From assembly GCA_028047635.1 (NCBI GenBank), contig JAOFXR010000008.1, positions 26,661 through 90,660 on the forward strand: a stretch of 64,000 nt of DNA, read 5' to 3'. Made by a program: the position numbers and the translations under genes. Below are positions 54,992 to 64,000 of the stretch, one piece after another. The number at the start of each line of letters is the position of its first letter. The stretch's first letter is position 1. Origin of the DNA: Verrucomicrobiales bacterium (GTDB lineage: Bacteria > Verrucomicrobiota > Verrucomicrobiia > Verrucomicrobiales > DEV007). The notes under the pieces are model-generated. The model had not been told where the DNA came from. It did no database searches and was given only the letters and a program-made list of their open reading frames with translations.

Positions 54992-57142
54992 CTACTCGGG
55001 TTTTCCTGCAGCGCTTCGGTAGATCTTTTTAATCTCATCGCTGCTTATGGCTCGATCAAAGAGCGCGATCTCGTCGAGGCGGCCTTCGAAGAAGTTTTCG
55101 TTGGTGCTGGGACCGCCGAAAAAGAAGGTGTCGGGATGGTCTTCTTCATTAGTGTCAGTGGTCTGTGCAATAAGGTGAACGCCATCCAGGAAGACATGAC
55201 TGGTATCGCCTTCTCGCGCAAAGGCGAGGTGATGCCATTTCCACCGTTCAACGGGATGACTGTTTTCCGAGGTTGCCTCGTCAATGATCGGGTTGCGAAG
55301 AAAACCTTTCCCTTCATAGACAAGGCGGCGTCTTCCATCTGCGCTGTCGATGAGGCCGATATGATCGCCGGCTGAACGATCTGCGAAGTTTCGCCCACGT
55401 GAGAAGAGCCATTCGGTTTCGTCAATCTTTCCGGGGGCTGATCCGCTCCAGAACCATATCGATGCGGTGTAGTCGCGTTTCGTGAGTCCGGGGATTCGGG
55501 CATTGAAACGAGCCTCTGCCACGTGAACGGCGCGATTCTTGGTTCCTTTGGAAAAAGCAGAATGATGCGGGCCTTGAAGATAAAAGAGCGTTTTCGGCTC
55601 GTAAAGCGCATCGAGGCCATTGCCGGACGAGTCGAGGGCGCGCGGGCCGGTGAATTCATCCATCCGCCAATAGGCTCGCGGTTTCAGGCTGAGCGTACAC
55701 TCTGCGGCGGGACCGTGCTCCTGCGCAGTATTTTTTCGATCAGAGCCAGTCAGCTCCTCCAGCATTCGCAGCGAAGTCTCGACGATCTTGGGCTCGGCGG
55801 TCACTTCGAGTCCAGCGGAGCGGGCAGGCCAGGTGTTGTAGCCTCCGAGAAGATGTTGTTCGGGTGGGGGAATGTAGCCGTCGCCTCCGTTTGCGAGTTC
55901 GATCACCATGGTATGATCGGTGGGGCTTGCCGTTTTGACTTTGAGACCGGTGATGGCGTAGGTCTCGTTTGGTGTTGTCGTGATCGAAATTTTCTCGCCG
56001 AGCCTCAGCGCTTGAACCACAATTTCAGTGTTCTGTTTTTCGTGGAGGATGACTTGCTCGCGAGCGTAAATTTCCTGCTGAGTTTTAGGGAGATTGTCCC
56101 CGAGTTTTTCGACAATTTGCTGAGACCACTGTAAGAGCTGTTTGTCGGGTGTCCGGTAATCGAGTTGGAGCCGTGTCTCCGCCATCGCGATGGTTTCGGG
56201 ACGATGATACTGAATGGATTCGTAGGCCGACATTCCCAGGCCGATCATGCCTTCGGAAAAGTTTTCGATGGTTGAGTCAGCATCCCGCTTCATTGATTTC
56301 TCATAGTCCTGACGCCAGATGTCTCCGCTGCAGCCGTGCGACATCATCGCGACGAATCCTTCCTTGCCTTGAGCAATGCGATCCTGCAGTCCGTTCGAAA
56401 AGAGACCGAAGTAATCGGCGCTGATGTCGCGGTCGCCGTAGTAGTGCATCGAGAAATTGGAGAGCAGTCCAATGGGCTCGCCTTCGGTCGATTGTATCGA
56501 GATGAGCTGGAGCATGGGGTCCTCCGGCCCAGTTTTGCCGATCGATTTGTCCCAATCACCGCCTGCATGCATGTTGGCGCGAACGGTGGGATTGCCGAAG
56601 GGATCTTCACGCACATCATCGGGGTGGAGCACCCAGCGGCGAAGGGCCGTGTATTCTCCTGCATCGATTTCCCCCCAGCCAACCTGCGCCGGTTTCATGT
56701 TCTGGAGCGGGGCGAGAATGGCGTCGACCAGCTTCTTGGTGAGAAAAAGCACGTAGGCAGGATCGGCGTCGGTTCCGAGCGCTCCCATACAGGACGGGGC
56801 GCTGTGCGCGTGGGTGGCGGAAATGAGAATGTTCTCTGGCTTGATCTTGGCCTTCGCGGCGGCGAGAGCTTTGGCCTTGTCATTCAGATCACGGGGGATC
56901 ATGCAGCTATCGACGACCACGAGCACGATGGTTTCTTCTCCATCGGTAAAGGCGAGCGAGCGAGCGTTCACCGGGGTTTTCACCGCATCAATGCTCCGGC
57001 TCACCATGCTTCCGTTGACGAGCACGGGGAGTTTTTTTGGCGTCACGTCGGTAATCGCTGAGCCGGCTTTAAACTCGGCATGTGCCGGAGAGATGAGAGT
57101 GAGAAGCAGCAGCGCCACCAAGGAATATGAGTATCGGATCAT
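54992..57142 (-). CDS. Exported neutral ceramidase-like protein with LamG domain
   Basis: 716 residues with signal peptide ([22 protein letters not shown]). Residues about 25-400 resemble the neutral/alkaline ceramidase N-terminal domain: [26 protein letters not shown] with candidate zinc His, [20 protein letters not shown], and [13 protein letters not shown], where the nucleophile loop of ceramidases lies. Residues about 490-710 form a LamG/concanavalin-like sandwich ([37 protein letters not shown]), probably binding polysaccharide or lipid headgroup. Substrate not known; in this phylum such proteins are often grouped with sugar degradation. No co-directional partner within 80 bases. Confidence 0.78.
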   Translation of the reverse strand: MIRYSYSLVALLLLTLISPAHAEFKAGSAITDVTPKKLPVLVNGSMVSRSIDAVKTPVNARSLAFTDGEETIVLVVVDSCMIPRDLNDKAKALAAAKAKIKPENILISATHAHSAPSCMGALGTDADPAYVLFLTKKLVDAILAPLQNMKPAQVGWGEIDAGEYTALRRWVLHPDDVREDPFGNPTVRANMHAGGDWDKSIGKTGPEDPMLQLISIQSTEGEPIGLLSNFSMHYYGDRDISADYFGLFSNGLQDRIAQGKEGFVAMMSHGCSGDIWRQDYEKSMKRDADSTIENFSEGMIGLGMSAYESIQYHRPETIAMAETRLQLDYRTPDKQLLQWSQQIVEKLGDNLPKTQQEIYAREQVILHEKQNTEIVVQALRLGEKISITTTPNETYAITGLKVKTASPTDHTMVIELANGGDGYIPPPEQHLLGGYNTWPARSAGLEVTAEPKIVETSLRMLEELTGSDRKNTAQEHGPAAECTLSLKPRAYWRMDEFTGPRALDSSGNGLDALYEPKTLFYLQGPHHSAFSKGTKNRAVHVAEARFNARIPGLTKRDYTASIWFWSGSAPGKIDETEWLFSRGRNFADRSAGDHIGLIDSADGRRRLVYEGKGFLRNPIIDEATSENSHPVERWKWHHLAFAREGDTSHVFLDGVHLIAQTTDTNEEDHPDTFFFGGPSTNENFFEGRLDEIALFDRAISSDEIKKIYRSAAGKPE

Positions 57143-57232
57143 ACGCCGAGATTAGTGGGCATGAGGGGTGCGATTCAAGATAGCTCGCACCGCATTGGCG
57201 TGATAGATGCCTCGCCTTCGGTCTTTCGTCCC

Positions 57233-58399
57233 TTAGAAGAAAGAGGGGATATCCCCGAGTGACAAATCCTTATTCTCAGCATCGGCAAAATTCAGGAGGC
57301 GGGCATCTGATCCATGAATGGCGATCACTTTGTCCTTATGTTTTGCGATGACGATATTTCCCCGGTAGTCCACTTTACCATTCTTCGCTTGTTTGGGAGG
57401 CATTCCATCGAGTGTGCCAGCCTTGTGCTTGTAGGTGCTTTCCGGCTTCGTAAAGGTTTCGATTTCACGAATTTCATTCGCCCGCAGTTTTAGACTGAAG
57501 TCTTTTTTAGCCATGATGTAGTAAGCTCTCTTCTTTTCGGTCTGCCCCAGCATATAGACTGAAATGGTGACATCGGTAGGGTGAACCGATTGATTTCGAA
57601 TGTTGCCGACAAGCCTCCAACGGTATTGATTTCCTTTTGATGGGCTTCCATTGATGCTGCTTTCAATGCGAATTCGGGGAACCCGATCGAGGGCACCCTC
57701 TGATTCTTTGACGGCCCGTTCCCACGAGGCCTGTGACTGCTCTTTCGTTTCGCCAATCGCGCTGGTGGCAATGGTGGCTTCGCGCTTCTGCATGGCTCCG
57801 AAGCTCTGCTTCTCATTGATCACCTTTACCAGTTGGTGGCCGAAGGCGAGGTCACGTGGATCCATTTCCTCGCCGTCCTGTCTCTTCTCTTTCAATGCGA
57901 CGATGCGAAGGTTGGAAAGTTGATTTGATCCTTTGGGGTAGCGTTCCGCCGGAACGATGAGCTCAAAAATAGCCGGATCGCCACTGTGTCTTCCCCTGGA
58001 GATCCGGTCTTCGAACTTTCCGCTCTCGTTAAAAAGGCCGTAGTGGCGGGCGTTTTCCCAGGCATTGATGATTGCATTAGCAGCCACCATTTTTTCGTAA
58101 TCGCCCATATCTTCGCGGAAAAACATCGCCTTATCGACGACGCTCTCAGCATTCGTGCTGCCTGAGCGATCGGATTGCTCGATAATTTCGATGATGGTAA
58201 TCATCTGGCCTTTGAGCTTTTTCAGATCAGCCGGGTTGGCTTTTTTGGCTGCCGGAGTGGAAGCGAGACTTTTCGCCAGTCGCTGGGCGTTTTTATCGAA
58301 TTTCGACGAGGGAGCCGCCATAGCGCTTGTCAACAGCGCGGCGGAAATCAGCGCAGCCAAAAATGAGACGGCAAAAGAACGAGTGAGAAAAAAGGGCAT
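57233..58399 (-). CDS. Hypothetical secreted protein
   Basis: 388 residues, not recognised. Signal peptide MPFFLTRSFAVSFLAALISAALLTSAMA. Mature part begins with a helical region (KFDKNAQRLAKSLASTPAAKKANPADLKKLKGQMITIIEII), followed by a mixed region with AKHKDKVIAIHGSDARLLN and repeated basic segments. The layout suggests a periplasmic structural or binding protein. It lies 90 bases downstream of the ceramidase gene's start side, in the same direction, and may share regulation with it. Confidence 0.65.
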   Translation of the reverse strand: MPFFLTRSFAVSFLAALISAALLTSAMAAPSSKFDKNAQRLAKSLASTPAAKKANPADLKKLKGQMITIIEIIEQSDRSGSTNAESVVDKAMFFREDMGDYEKMVAANAIINAWENARHYGLFNESGKFEDRISRGRHSGDPAIFELIVPAERYPKGSNQLSNLRIVALKEKRQDGEEMDPRDLAFGHQLVKVINEKQSFGAMQKREATIATSAIGETKEQSQASWERAVKESEGALDRVPRIRIESSINGSPSKGNQYRWRLVGNIRNQSVHPTDVTISVYMLGQTEKKRAYYIMAKKDFSLKLRANEIREIETFTKPESTYKHKAGTLDGMPPKQAKNGKVDYRGNIVIAKHKDKVIAIHGSDARLLNFADAENKDLSLGDIPSFF

Positions 58400-58481
58400 T
58401 GATTGGTGAATGATTTCACGTCAGTTATAACGCGAAGTCACTCACCTGTGACAGAAGAAAGTCTGACACACCGGCACTTTT

Positions 58482-59819
58482 TCAGTCTTGTCCGTTTCCG
58501 AGTTCCTGCAGCAATGCACGGTTCAGAGCGATGCCTGCTTCAAAGTTGGTCACGGTAAAGCTTTCATTGGGAGCGTGGATCTGGCAGTCAGGAAGTGCTA
58601 ACCCAAGGAGCAGTGTATCGACGCCGAGAATGTCTTTGATCGACTGAATGATGGGAATACTTCCGCCTTCGCGGATGAGGCGGGGCTCGCTTTGGAAGGC
58701 TTTTTCGAGAGCGCGTTGGGCGGACTTCCCGTAGTTCGAGTGCGGATCCATCACATAGGCAGGACCGTCGTGTCCGAGTTCGACTTCGAGTCGGCAGGAG
58801 TCAGGGCACTGTGCTTGCAGATATTCGGAAGCGAGTCGGAGAATCTCGGCAGGATCCTGATCAGGAACGAGTCGAAAGCTCAATTTAGCCATCGCTTCGC
58901 GGGGGATGACGGTTTTCGAACCTTCGCCCTGGTAACCGCCACCGACTCCGTTGACCTCGGCGGTTGGACGTCCCCAGCGTTGTTCCAGGGCTGTGTAACC
59001 ACCTTCTCCCCAGAGCCCCTTCGCTCCGGTTTCGGCAAGGGTTGAGGCATCGCCATCGGGAAGGCTGGCCCACATTTCACGTTCCCAAGGCTCGAGATCA
59101 ACGACGGAGTCATAGAATCCGGGAATCAGAATTTTTCCGTTGTCATCGTGGAGAGAGGCGAGAAGTCGTGCCACAATCGTTGCTGGATTGGGAACCGCAC
59201 CGCCGTAGACCCCTGAATGGAGATCGAGGGCAGGGCCATGGACTTTGAAGTCGAGGCAGGCTATACCGCGCAGTCCGTAGGTCATCGTAGGAATCCCGGG
59301 GGCAATCATTCCGGTGTCCGAAACCGCGCAGACGTCGCAAGCGAGCTCGTCTTTGTGCGCTTCGAGAAATGGCGCCAGGTTAGGGCTTCCGATCTCCTCT
59401 TCGCCTTCGAGCAGGAAAATCACATTCACAGGCAAGTCGCCGTGTTCTTTCAGGGCGGCTTCGACTCCGAGGATATGGGAAAAATGCTGACCTTTGTTGT
59501 CGGTCGCACCGCGGCAGAAAATCTTGTCACCGACGAGAGTCGGCTCGAAGGGCGGTGTATCCCATTCTTCGACGGGATCGACTGGCTGAACATCGTAGTG
59601 GCCGTAGATAAGGACGGTAGGGCGGTCCTCTCTTTTCTCATTACGCGCCACGACAATGGGATGCCCGGGTGTTTCGTGAAGCTCAGGCGTCAACCCCATC
59701 CGCGTGAATTTCTGCATGAGAAAATCAGCGCAGTTGCGGACATCCTCTTTGTGATTGCTGTCCGTCGAGATGCTGGGGAAACGAAGAAATTCGAAAAATT
59801 CGGTGAGTTCAGGAGTCAT
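58482..59819 (-). CDS. M20 family dipeptidase
   Basis: Zinc dipeptidase of the M20/CNDP type, 445 residues, cytoplasmic. Metal and catalytic blocks: VLIYGHYDVQPVDP with the first His and Asp, CRGATDNKGQH, LEGEEEIGSPN with the catalytic Glu, and SDTGMIAPG. Dimerisation region in the middle, then a return to the metal domain ending with LLLGLALPDCQIHAPNE, where His is a ligand. Hydrolyses dipeptides such as Xaa-His in characterised relatives. The purB gene ends 77 bases upstream in the same direction. Confidence 0.9.
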   Translation of the reverse strand: MTPELTEFFEFLRFPSISTDSNHKEDVRNCADFLMQKFTRMGLTPELHETPGHPIVVARNEKREDRPTVLIYGHYDVQPVDPVEEWDTPPFEPTLVGDKIFCRGATDNKGQHFSHILGVEAALKEHGDLPVNVIFLLEGEEEIGSPNLAPFLEAHKDELACDVCAVSDTGMIAPGIPTMTYGLRGIACLDFKVHGPALDLHSGVYGGAVPNPATIVARLLASLHDDNGKILIPGFYDSVVDLEPWEREMWASLPDGDASTLAETGAKGLWGEGGYTALEQRWGRPTAEVNGVGGGYQGEGSKTVIPREAMAKLSFRLVPDQDPAEILRLASEYLQAQCPDSCRLEVELGHDGPAYVMDPHSNYGKSAQRALEKAFQSEPRLIREGGSIPIIQSIKDILGVDTLLLGLALPDCQIHAPNESFTVTNFEAGIALNRALLQELGNGQD

Positions 59820-59895
59820 GGCGGGTTCCGCTGCGCGGAGTAAAAGGTGAAAGTTAGAAAGTAAAAAGTATCGAGCGTCTTTTATCTCCAGGATA

Positions 59896-61314
59896 TTAGA
59901 GGATGCTGCCGGGCTCGTAGCTCGCCGCTCCGTCGATATTGTCGGCGTAGGCGCTGGCCTCGCTGATGAAGCGGTCGATTTGCATCTGAACGGCTCCGGC
60001 GTTGGCTTTACCTTCTTCGAGACTGGTCTGGAGTTCGTCGTAGCTCATGCCGAGTCCACCGTCTTCAGCGAGGCGGGCCACGAGATCGTTCTTCTCAGAG
60101 GCTCCGGTGCGATAGGCCTGAGCCGCAGCGACGGCGTGCTCCTTGATCACTTCGTGAGCGGTCTCACGGCCGATGCCGTTTTTGACTGCGGTCATCATAA
60201 TCGTGGTGCTGAGGAGGAAGGGAAGGTAGTGCTGATTCTCGCGCTCGATCACGGCAGGGTAGGCGGCCATCTGGTCGAGTATCGTAACCATGGTCTCAAG
60301 GAGGCCATCGATCGCATAAAAAGAATCTGGTAACATAACACGTCGCACGACAGAACAGGATACGTCTCCCTCGTTCCATTGGTCGCCGGCGAGTCCATTT
60401 GCCATCGTGAGATAACCGCTCAGAATCGTTTTGAATCCGTTGATGCGCTCGCAGCTGCGGCTGTTCATTTTGTGGGGCATCGCGGAGGAACCGACCTGGC
60501 CTTTCGCAAATCCTTCGCTGGCGAGCTCGTGACCGGCCATGATGCGGATCGTTTTCGCAAAGCTCGAGGGACCTGAGGCCAAGCCGTTGAGGGCTGCGAC
60601 GACTTGAAGATCGAGGCTTCTTGGATAGACTTGGCCGACATTCGTGAAAATGCGGTGGATGCCGAGGTGCGCGGCGACCTTGTTTTCCAGCTCCATCACC
60701 TTTGCTGCGTCGCCTTCGAAAAGGCTGAGCTGGTCGAGTTGGGTTCCAACGGCCCCTTTGAGACCTCGCACCGGATAGTCGGCAATGAGTTCACTGAGCT
60801 GCTGGCTTGCAATCAGCATTTCCGCTCCGAACATCGCAAGACGTTTTCCGAAAGTGGTGATCTGCGCCGCGACATTGTGGGTTCTCGCGGTGATGACGAG
60901 ATCGCGATACTCATCCGCTTTGACGGAGAGACGGTGAAGCACCGCTGCGGTTTTAAAGTGGGTGACTTGCAGAGAGCGATACACCTGGAGTTGCTCGACG
61001 TTCTCGGTGAGATCCCGACTCGTCATTCCTTTGTGAATGTGCTCATGGCCGGCGAGGTCACAGAACTCTTCAATGCGGGCTTTGACGTCGTGACGAGTCA
61101 CTCGCTCGCGGGCGTCGATCGACTCGAGGTTGATGTCGTCGATGACGCGCTCGTAGGCTTCAATCGCTTCAGCAGGAATATCGAGGCCCAGATCGCGCTG
61201 AGCTTTCATCACTGCCACCCAGAGTTCGCGCTCCAGTTTGACTTTACCTTCAGGGGACCATATCGCCTTCATATCGGCGGTGGCGTAGCGTTCTGCGAGG
61301 ACGTTAGGAATCAT
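59896..61314 (-). CDS. purB: Adenylosuccinate lyase
   Basis: Cleaves adenylosuccinate and SAICAR in purine synthesis; homotetramer of the fumarase/aspartase superfamily. 472 residues, length of the long (animal-like) subgroup. Signature VGSSAMPHKMNSRSCERI near residue 275 holds the mobile catalytic Ser loop; TSRDLTENVEQLQVY and GAVGTQLDQLSLF are the other blocks. ATG 61314 is chosen. A DUF971 gene lies 42 bases upstream in the same direction, so the pair likely share a transcript. With purT this gives two purine genes in the window. Confidence 0.95.
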   Translation of the reverse strand: MIPNVLAERYATADMKAIWSPEGKVKLERELWVAVMKAQRDLGLDIPAEAIEAYERVIDDINLESIDARERVTRHDVKARIEEFCDLAGHEHIHKGMTSRDLTENVEQLQVYRSLQVTHFKTAAVLHRLSVKADEYRDLVITARTHNVAAQITTFGKRLAMFGAEMLIASQQLSELIADYPVRGLKGAVGTQLDQLSLFEGDAAKVMELENKVAAHLGIHRIFTNVGQVYPRSLDLQVVAALNGLASGPSSFAKTIRIMAGHELASEGFAKGQVGSSAMPHKMNSRSCERINGFKTILSGYLTMANGLAGDQWNEGDVSCSVVRRVMLPDSFYAIDGLLETMVTILDQMAAYPAVIERENQHYLPFLLSTTIMMTAVKNGIGRETAHEVIKEHAVAAAQAYRTGASEKNDLVARLAEDGGLGMSYDELQTSLEEGKANAGAVQMQIDRFISEASAYADNIDGAASYEPGSIL

Positions 61315-61356
61315 TTTCGAGGAGATAGTAGAGAGTGGAAAGTAGAATGAATGAGG

Positions 61357-61662
61357 TTAGGCGTTTTTGGCGATCTCTCTGAGGTAGTCAAATGAGTAAA
61401 TGCCGGTGTTGTGCCCATCGGAAAATTTAAATTGGAGGCCATAGCCGCCAACTGGCGCCCAACCGGTTACGGTGACGCCGGAAAAGTTTTTTCCCAGTTC
61501 GTCGCCGGAGATCGCGTTGCCGAGCAGGTCACGCTCTCCTTGCGTTTCCGCGCTGGGAGAGAGGGAGCGAAGCCGGTCCATCTTGAAGAAATTATCAGTG
61601 TCATCTGCCCATTTGACAGCTAACTCATTTCCAATTATCTGGATATCTTTAATCCCGGTCAT
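61357..61662 (-). CDS. DUF971 family protein
   Basis: 101 residues from ATG 61662 (GTG 61683 would add 7). A small domain of the DUF971/GBBH-like N-terminal type: IKDIQIIGNELAVKWADDTDNFFKMDRLRSLSP, then GWAPVGGYGLQFKFSDGHNTGIYSFDYLREIA with the DGH...IYSFDYLR end typical of the family. Such domains occur in iron-sulfur cluster and carnitine-related proteins. Role unknown; it heads the purB gene. Confidence 0.85.
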   Translation of the reverse strand: MTGIKDIQIIGNELAVKWADDTDNFFKMDRLRSLSPSAETQGERDLLGNAISGDELGKNFSGVTVTGWAPVGGYGLQFKFSDGHNTGIYSFDYLREIAKNA

Positions 61663-61734
61663 ATAGTCTGGCACGATTAGCACGTAGCAGAGTATGAGGC
61701 AACCGGTGATGAACTGAGGGCTGTGAATTGATTG

Positions 61735-62475
61735 ATGAAGGATCCTCGAAAATTTGAAGTTTGGTTAGCCGCTCTGGTGATCGCCTTGGTCGGGGGATTC
61801 TTTCTCCGAGCTGAGGAAGGCGAGCCAGCTCCCACCGATCAGGATCAGTATTCAGGACAAAAAATCGATTCAATTGATCTGGGCTACGCAATGATTCGGG
61901 ATCGATTTTTTAATGCTCCGAAGCGCGGTGATGTTGCTCCGGAATTTGAGTTGATTGAGCAAACGACCCGGGAAGCGGTGTCCCTCAAGGCATTGCGCAA
62001 GGAGAAGCCGGTCGTCCTCCTTTTCGGGAGTTTTGGCTGCGATGTCTTGCGCGCGGGAATTGAGCCGGTGTTGAAAGCCTACGAAACATTCGGCGATCAA
62101 TATGAATTTGCGATGATCTACACCCGCGAGGCCCATTCCCTCGGGGAAGAGGAATCCATGTTTGATGATCCTGACACGATTTCAGGTCGGTTACTGGCGG
62201 CAACCGCGTGCCGCGCGGGACTGAAGATTCCGTTTCGGATTCTGATCGACACAATGGATGACCGTGTTGCCACTCGTTGGGCAGGATGGCCCGTAAGAAT
62301 CTTCGTCGTTGAGCGCGATGGTACGGTGGTTTATTCGGGGAGGCCAGGTCCGTGGGGGTTCAACCCGGGTGGAGGATTCACCCCCTCGATGTCAGAACAG
62401 CTGAGGCCTCATGCCGATCGGTTTAATCAGGAGCCTCTTCAGGAATTTCTCTCCACCTATCAACCTCGACCGTAA
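61735..62475 (+). CDS. Iodothyronine deiodinase-like thioredoxin-fold protein
   Basis: 246 residues from ATG 61735 (TTG 61732 adds one). The core LLFGSFGCDVLRAGIEPVLK, with Cys102 at the position of the catalytic selenocysteine in vertebrate deiodinases, is followed by EFAMIYTREAHSLGEE, the family's second block, and WAGWPVRIFVVERDGTVVYSGRPGPWGFNP. The N-terminus is one hydrophobic helix (VWLAALVIALVGGFFLRA), a membrane anchor or signal. Bacterial relatives probably do thiol-dependent redox chemistry rather than thyroid-hormone reaction; this is inference. It is divergent from DUF971/purB. Confidence 0.8.
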   Translation: MKDPRKFEVWLAALVIALVGGFFLRAEEGEPAPTDQDQYSGQKIDSIDLGYAMIRDRFFNAPKRGDVAPEFELIEQTTREAVSLKALRKEKPVVLLFGSFGCDVLRAGIEPVLKAYETFGDQYEFAMIYTREAHSLGEEESMFDDPDTISGRLLAATACRAGLKIPFRILIDTMDDRVATRWAGWPVRIFVVERDGTVVYSGRPGPWGFNPGGGFTPSMSEQLRPHADRFNQEPLQEFLSTYQPRP

Positions 62476-62532
62476 AAAGGAAACATTCCGGGCAGAATTG
62501 TCGTATCCTGTCCCTGACACCTTGCTCAAGAA

Positions 62533-63762
62533 ATGAAAATCGCGAAAGACGGAATTCGGTCCATTGTTAAAGTCGGCTATGACGGTCGTGTTCATAAAAC
62601 GTTTCGCGGAACGGATCGGGATGTTCGCTTTGCGAATGAGGTGAGAGTGTTGAAAGCGCTCGAGGCCCGTGGCTGTGATTTTGTTCCCCAGCTCCTCGAT
62701 TCGGATGATGAGACTCTGACCATCATCACGACAAACTGCGGGGCCCCCGCGGAAAGCAGTATCAGTGATGAAAAAGCGAAGTCTCTCTTTCAGCGACTCG
62801 AAGATGAATACGGAATCGTTCATGATGATCCTTTTCCCCGCAATATCACTTATGACGGGCGTCAGGGACAGTTTTGCGTGATCGACTTTGAATTGGCTGA
62901 CATCAAATCGATGCCCGGATCGGAAGATCTCGAAGGCGAGGAAAGTGACGAGGCGCACCGGACCTTGAATTGGTGCGGACTGACTCGTGACGGCACACGG
63001 AAACCGGGCAATCAGGATGCGCTCTCCGCCTTCTCGCTGGAAGAGGGCTCTGCCAAAAAGGAAGAACTGAACGGAAAATCGAGCATTGACGAAAACGGAC
63101 TGATCTTTGCCGTGAGCGATGGGATGGGCGGCCCTCAGGGCGGCGAAGTTGCCAGCACGTTGGTCGTTCGCGAGCTGCACCGCTTTCTTCCTGCGATGCT
63201 GGGAGATTTTCACGGCACCGCCGATCCCGCAGGCCTCTTGCACGAAGCGGTGAAATCGCTTCACGAATATGTGAGTCGGGTCGGAGACAATAATGAACAT
63301 CTCAAAGGCATGGGCGCGACCGTCGTCTGTGGCTTATTTTTCCGCACCGTGGTTCACTTTGCTCACGTCGGGGACAGTCGGTTCTATCTCTATCGCTCGG
63401 GCGAACTCACGCAGTTGACGATGGATCACAGTTTCCTCGGATCACGGTTCCGTTCCGGGGAAATGAATGAGCGCGAAGTCCGGATGCATTCCCATCGCAA
63501 CGTGCTCGAGCAGGCGATCGGAGGCGGCAGTCGCAAGGTGAATCCACAGGTCGATTCCTGCCGGCTTAAGCATGGCGACTGGTTTCTCATCTGTTCCGAT
63601 GGCGTCGTCGATGGAATGTGGAACAAGAATATTGCCCAGAGTTTCGAAGAGGCTGAGGAAAAGGGGAGTTCTGCCGAAGAGGTTGCCACTCGTATTCTCG
63701 AGTGGTCCACTTCAGAGGCAGGTGCGGACGATACGACGCTGTTTGTCGTGAAAGTGGATTGA
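62533..63762 (+). CDS. Fusion of a compact kinase domain and a PP2C phosphatase
   Basis: 409 residues. Residues 1-140 are a minimal kinase of the RIO/LPS-kinase type: Lys22 in VHKTFRG, Glu36, catalytic loop HDDPFPRN (97-104) and DFE (118-120) in place of HRD and DFG. Residues about 148-405 are a PP2C phosphatase with RKPGNQD (157-162), VSDGMGGPQGG with Asp196, AHVGDSRFYLYRSG, ICSDGV and the ADDTT end. The two opposing activities in one chain suggest a self-regulated switch or a receptor-less protein phosphorylation module. No membrane helix. It begins 57 bases after the deiodinase-like gene and may share its transcript. Confidence 0.85.
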   Translation: MKIAKDGIRSIVKVGYDGRVHKTFRGTDRDVRFANEVRVLKALEARGCDFVPQLLDSDDETLTIITTNCGAPAESSISDEKAKSLFQRLEDEYGIVHDDPFPRNITYDGRQGQFCVIDFELADIKSMPGSEDLEGEESDEAHRTLNWCGLTRDGTRKPGNQDALSAFSLEEGSAKKEELNGKSSIDENGLIFAVSDGMGGPQGGEVASTLVVRELHRFLPAMLGDFHGTADPAGLLHEAVKSLHEYVSRVGDNNEHLKGMGATVVCGLFFRTVVHFAHVGDSRFYLYRSGELTQLTMDHSFLGSRFRSGEMNEREVRMHSHRNVLEQAIGGGSRKVNPQVDSCRLKHGDWFLICSDGVVDGMWNKNIAQSFEEAEEKGSSAEEVATRILEWSTSEAGADDTTLFVVKVD

Positions 63763-63943
63763 GAAAAACCGGTCAGATGCATTTCCTGAGTTAATCTCGC
63801 CGGGGCAAACCTCGTTGAGACAGTTTCCGGTGAATTGGTTGCCTGGAACGAGTGGCGTCTTGGCCTGTTCGTCCGATTATCACGGTAGCGGAGTAAAACT
63901 CATTCCCTCCCTCCTACGGGCAACCCGCAAGGCTCGCTCCCTA

Positions 63944-63975
63944 TAGCCGGTCGCCGAGAGGCCGGTTCAGAAGTC
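63944..63975 (+). repeat. Dispersed 32-base repeat, copy 2
   Basis: Exact copy of the 42310-42341 element, in the last 240 bases of the window, which hold no gene. Just before it a CGGGCAACCCG-like inverted segment (about 63917-63927) gives another short hairpin. Confidence 0.75.
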
Positions 63976-64000
63976 ACGTATATTGCCGCAAGGGAACGTT

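Noticed and set aside
56336..57061. Plus-strand open frame of 241 codons across the ceramidase-like gene
   Set aside because: Antisense to a gene with clear motifs; no separate support.
60604..61350. Long open frame on the plus strand across purB (248 codons)
   Set aside because: Antisense shadow of a confident gene with strong codon constraint; no ribosome-binding site and no recognisable protein pattern.
1..64000. tRNA, rRNA, CRISPR array, transposase or phage module
   Set aside because: Looked for cloverleaf-like arms, regular short spaced repeats, DDE-type proteins and integrases by eye; none found. A tRNA or CRISPR search program would be needed to exclude degenerate cases.

Overview
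The window looks like chromosomal DNA of a Verrucomicrobiota bacterium, probably a marine or other aquatic member of Verrucomicrobiales. Pointers are two pairs of planctomycete-type cytochrome c/DUF1549/DUF1553 proteins with DUF1501 proteins, a complete hprK-ptsH-ptsI set with no sugar-specific PTS component, secreted SGNH, GH16 and ceramidase-like enzymes, an OprP-type porin (so a diderm envelope), and a Royal-jelly/Yellow-family protein. The assignment rests on gene content only. I saw no rRNA, tRNA, CRISPR array, prophage or insertion sequence.

Layout. 1-8.8 kb: porin, SGNH hydrolase, a cytochrome/DUF1501 pair and a photolyase-like flavoprotein. 9-15.6 kb (minus strand): hprK, HPr, PtsI, a Yellow-like protein, PrmC and MurA in one co-directional run. 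15.9-21.3 kb (plus): alpha/beta hydrolase, TIM-barrel isomerase, PAP2 phosphatase and polyphosphate kinase. 21.3-32.2 kb: HtrA-like protease, a ferritin-like/ATP-grasp fusion, an LptF/LptG permease, a DUF1460 amidase, a fatty-acid desaturase and a GH16 glycanase interrupted by a stop codon. 32.2-38.9 kb (minus): lipoprotein, the second DUF1501/cytochrome pair and an FG-GAP protein. 39.1-44.9 kb (plus): the most unusual block, holding a DUF116-polyprenyl synthase fusion, three paralogous mini membrane proteins (one with an in-frame TAG), a secreted unknown, a radical SAM enzyme resembling tetraether lipid synthase, and an Lgt-like membrane transferase overlapping it by one base. 45-54 kb: envelope proteins, an ABC-2 permease, purT, hisC and two frameshifted genes. 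54-64 kb: YebC, a ceramidase/LamG protein, an M20 dipeptidase, PurB, DUF971, a deiodinase-like thioredoxin-fold protein and a kinase-PP2C fusion.

How they may work together. The 39-45 kb block reads as an isoprenoid/glycerolipid-modifying locus: a prenyl chain maker, a radical SAM enzyme of a C-C lipid-coupling family, and a transferase fold that handles diacylglycerol. This is inference from family membership and gene order. The hprK-ptsH-ptsI block probably acts as a regulatory phosphorelay, since no EII transporter is seen. The secreted enzymes and cytochrome/DUF1501 pairs fit a polysaccharide-degrading lifestyle.

Four genes carry coding lesions (GH16, one mini membrane protein, one hypothetical and a SPOR-type protein). 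Several lie in or beside homopolymers, so both real gene decay and assembly indels must be considered.
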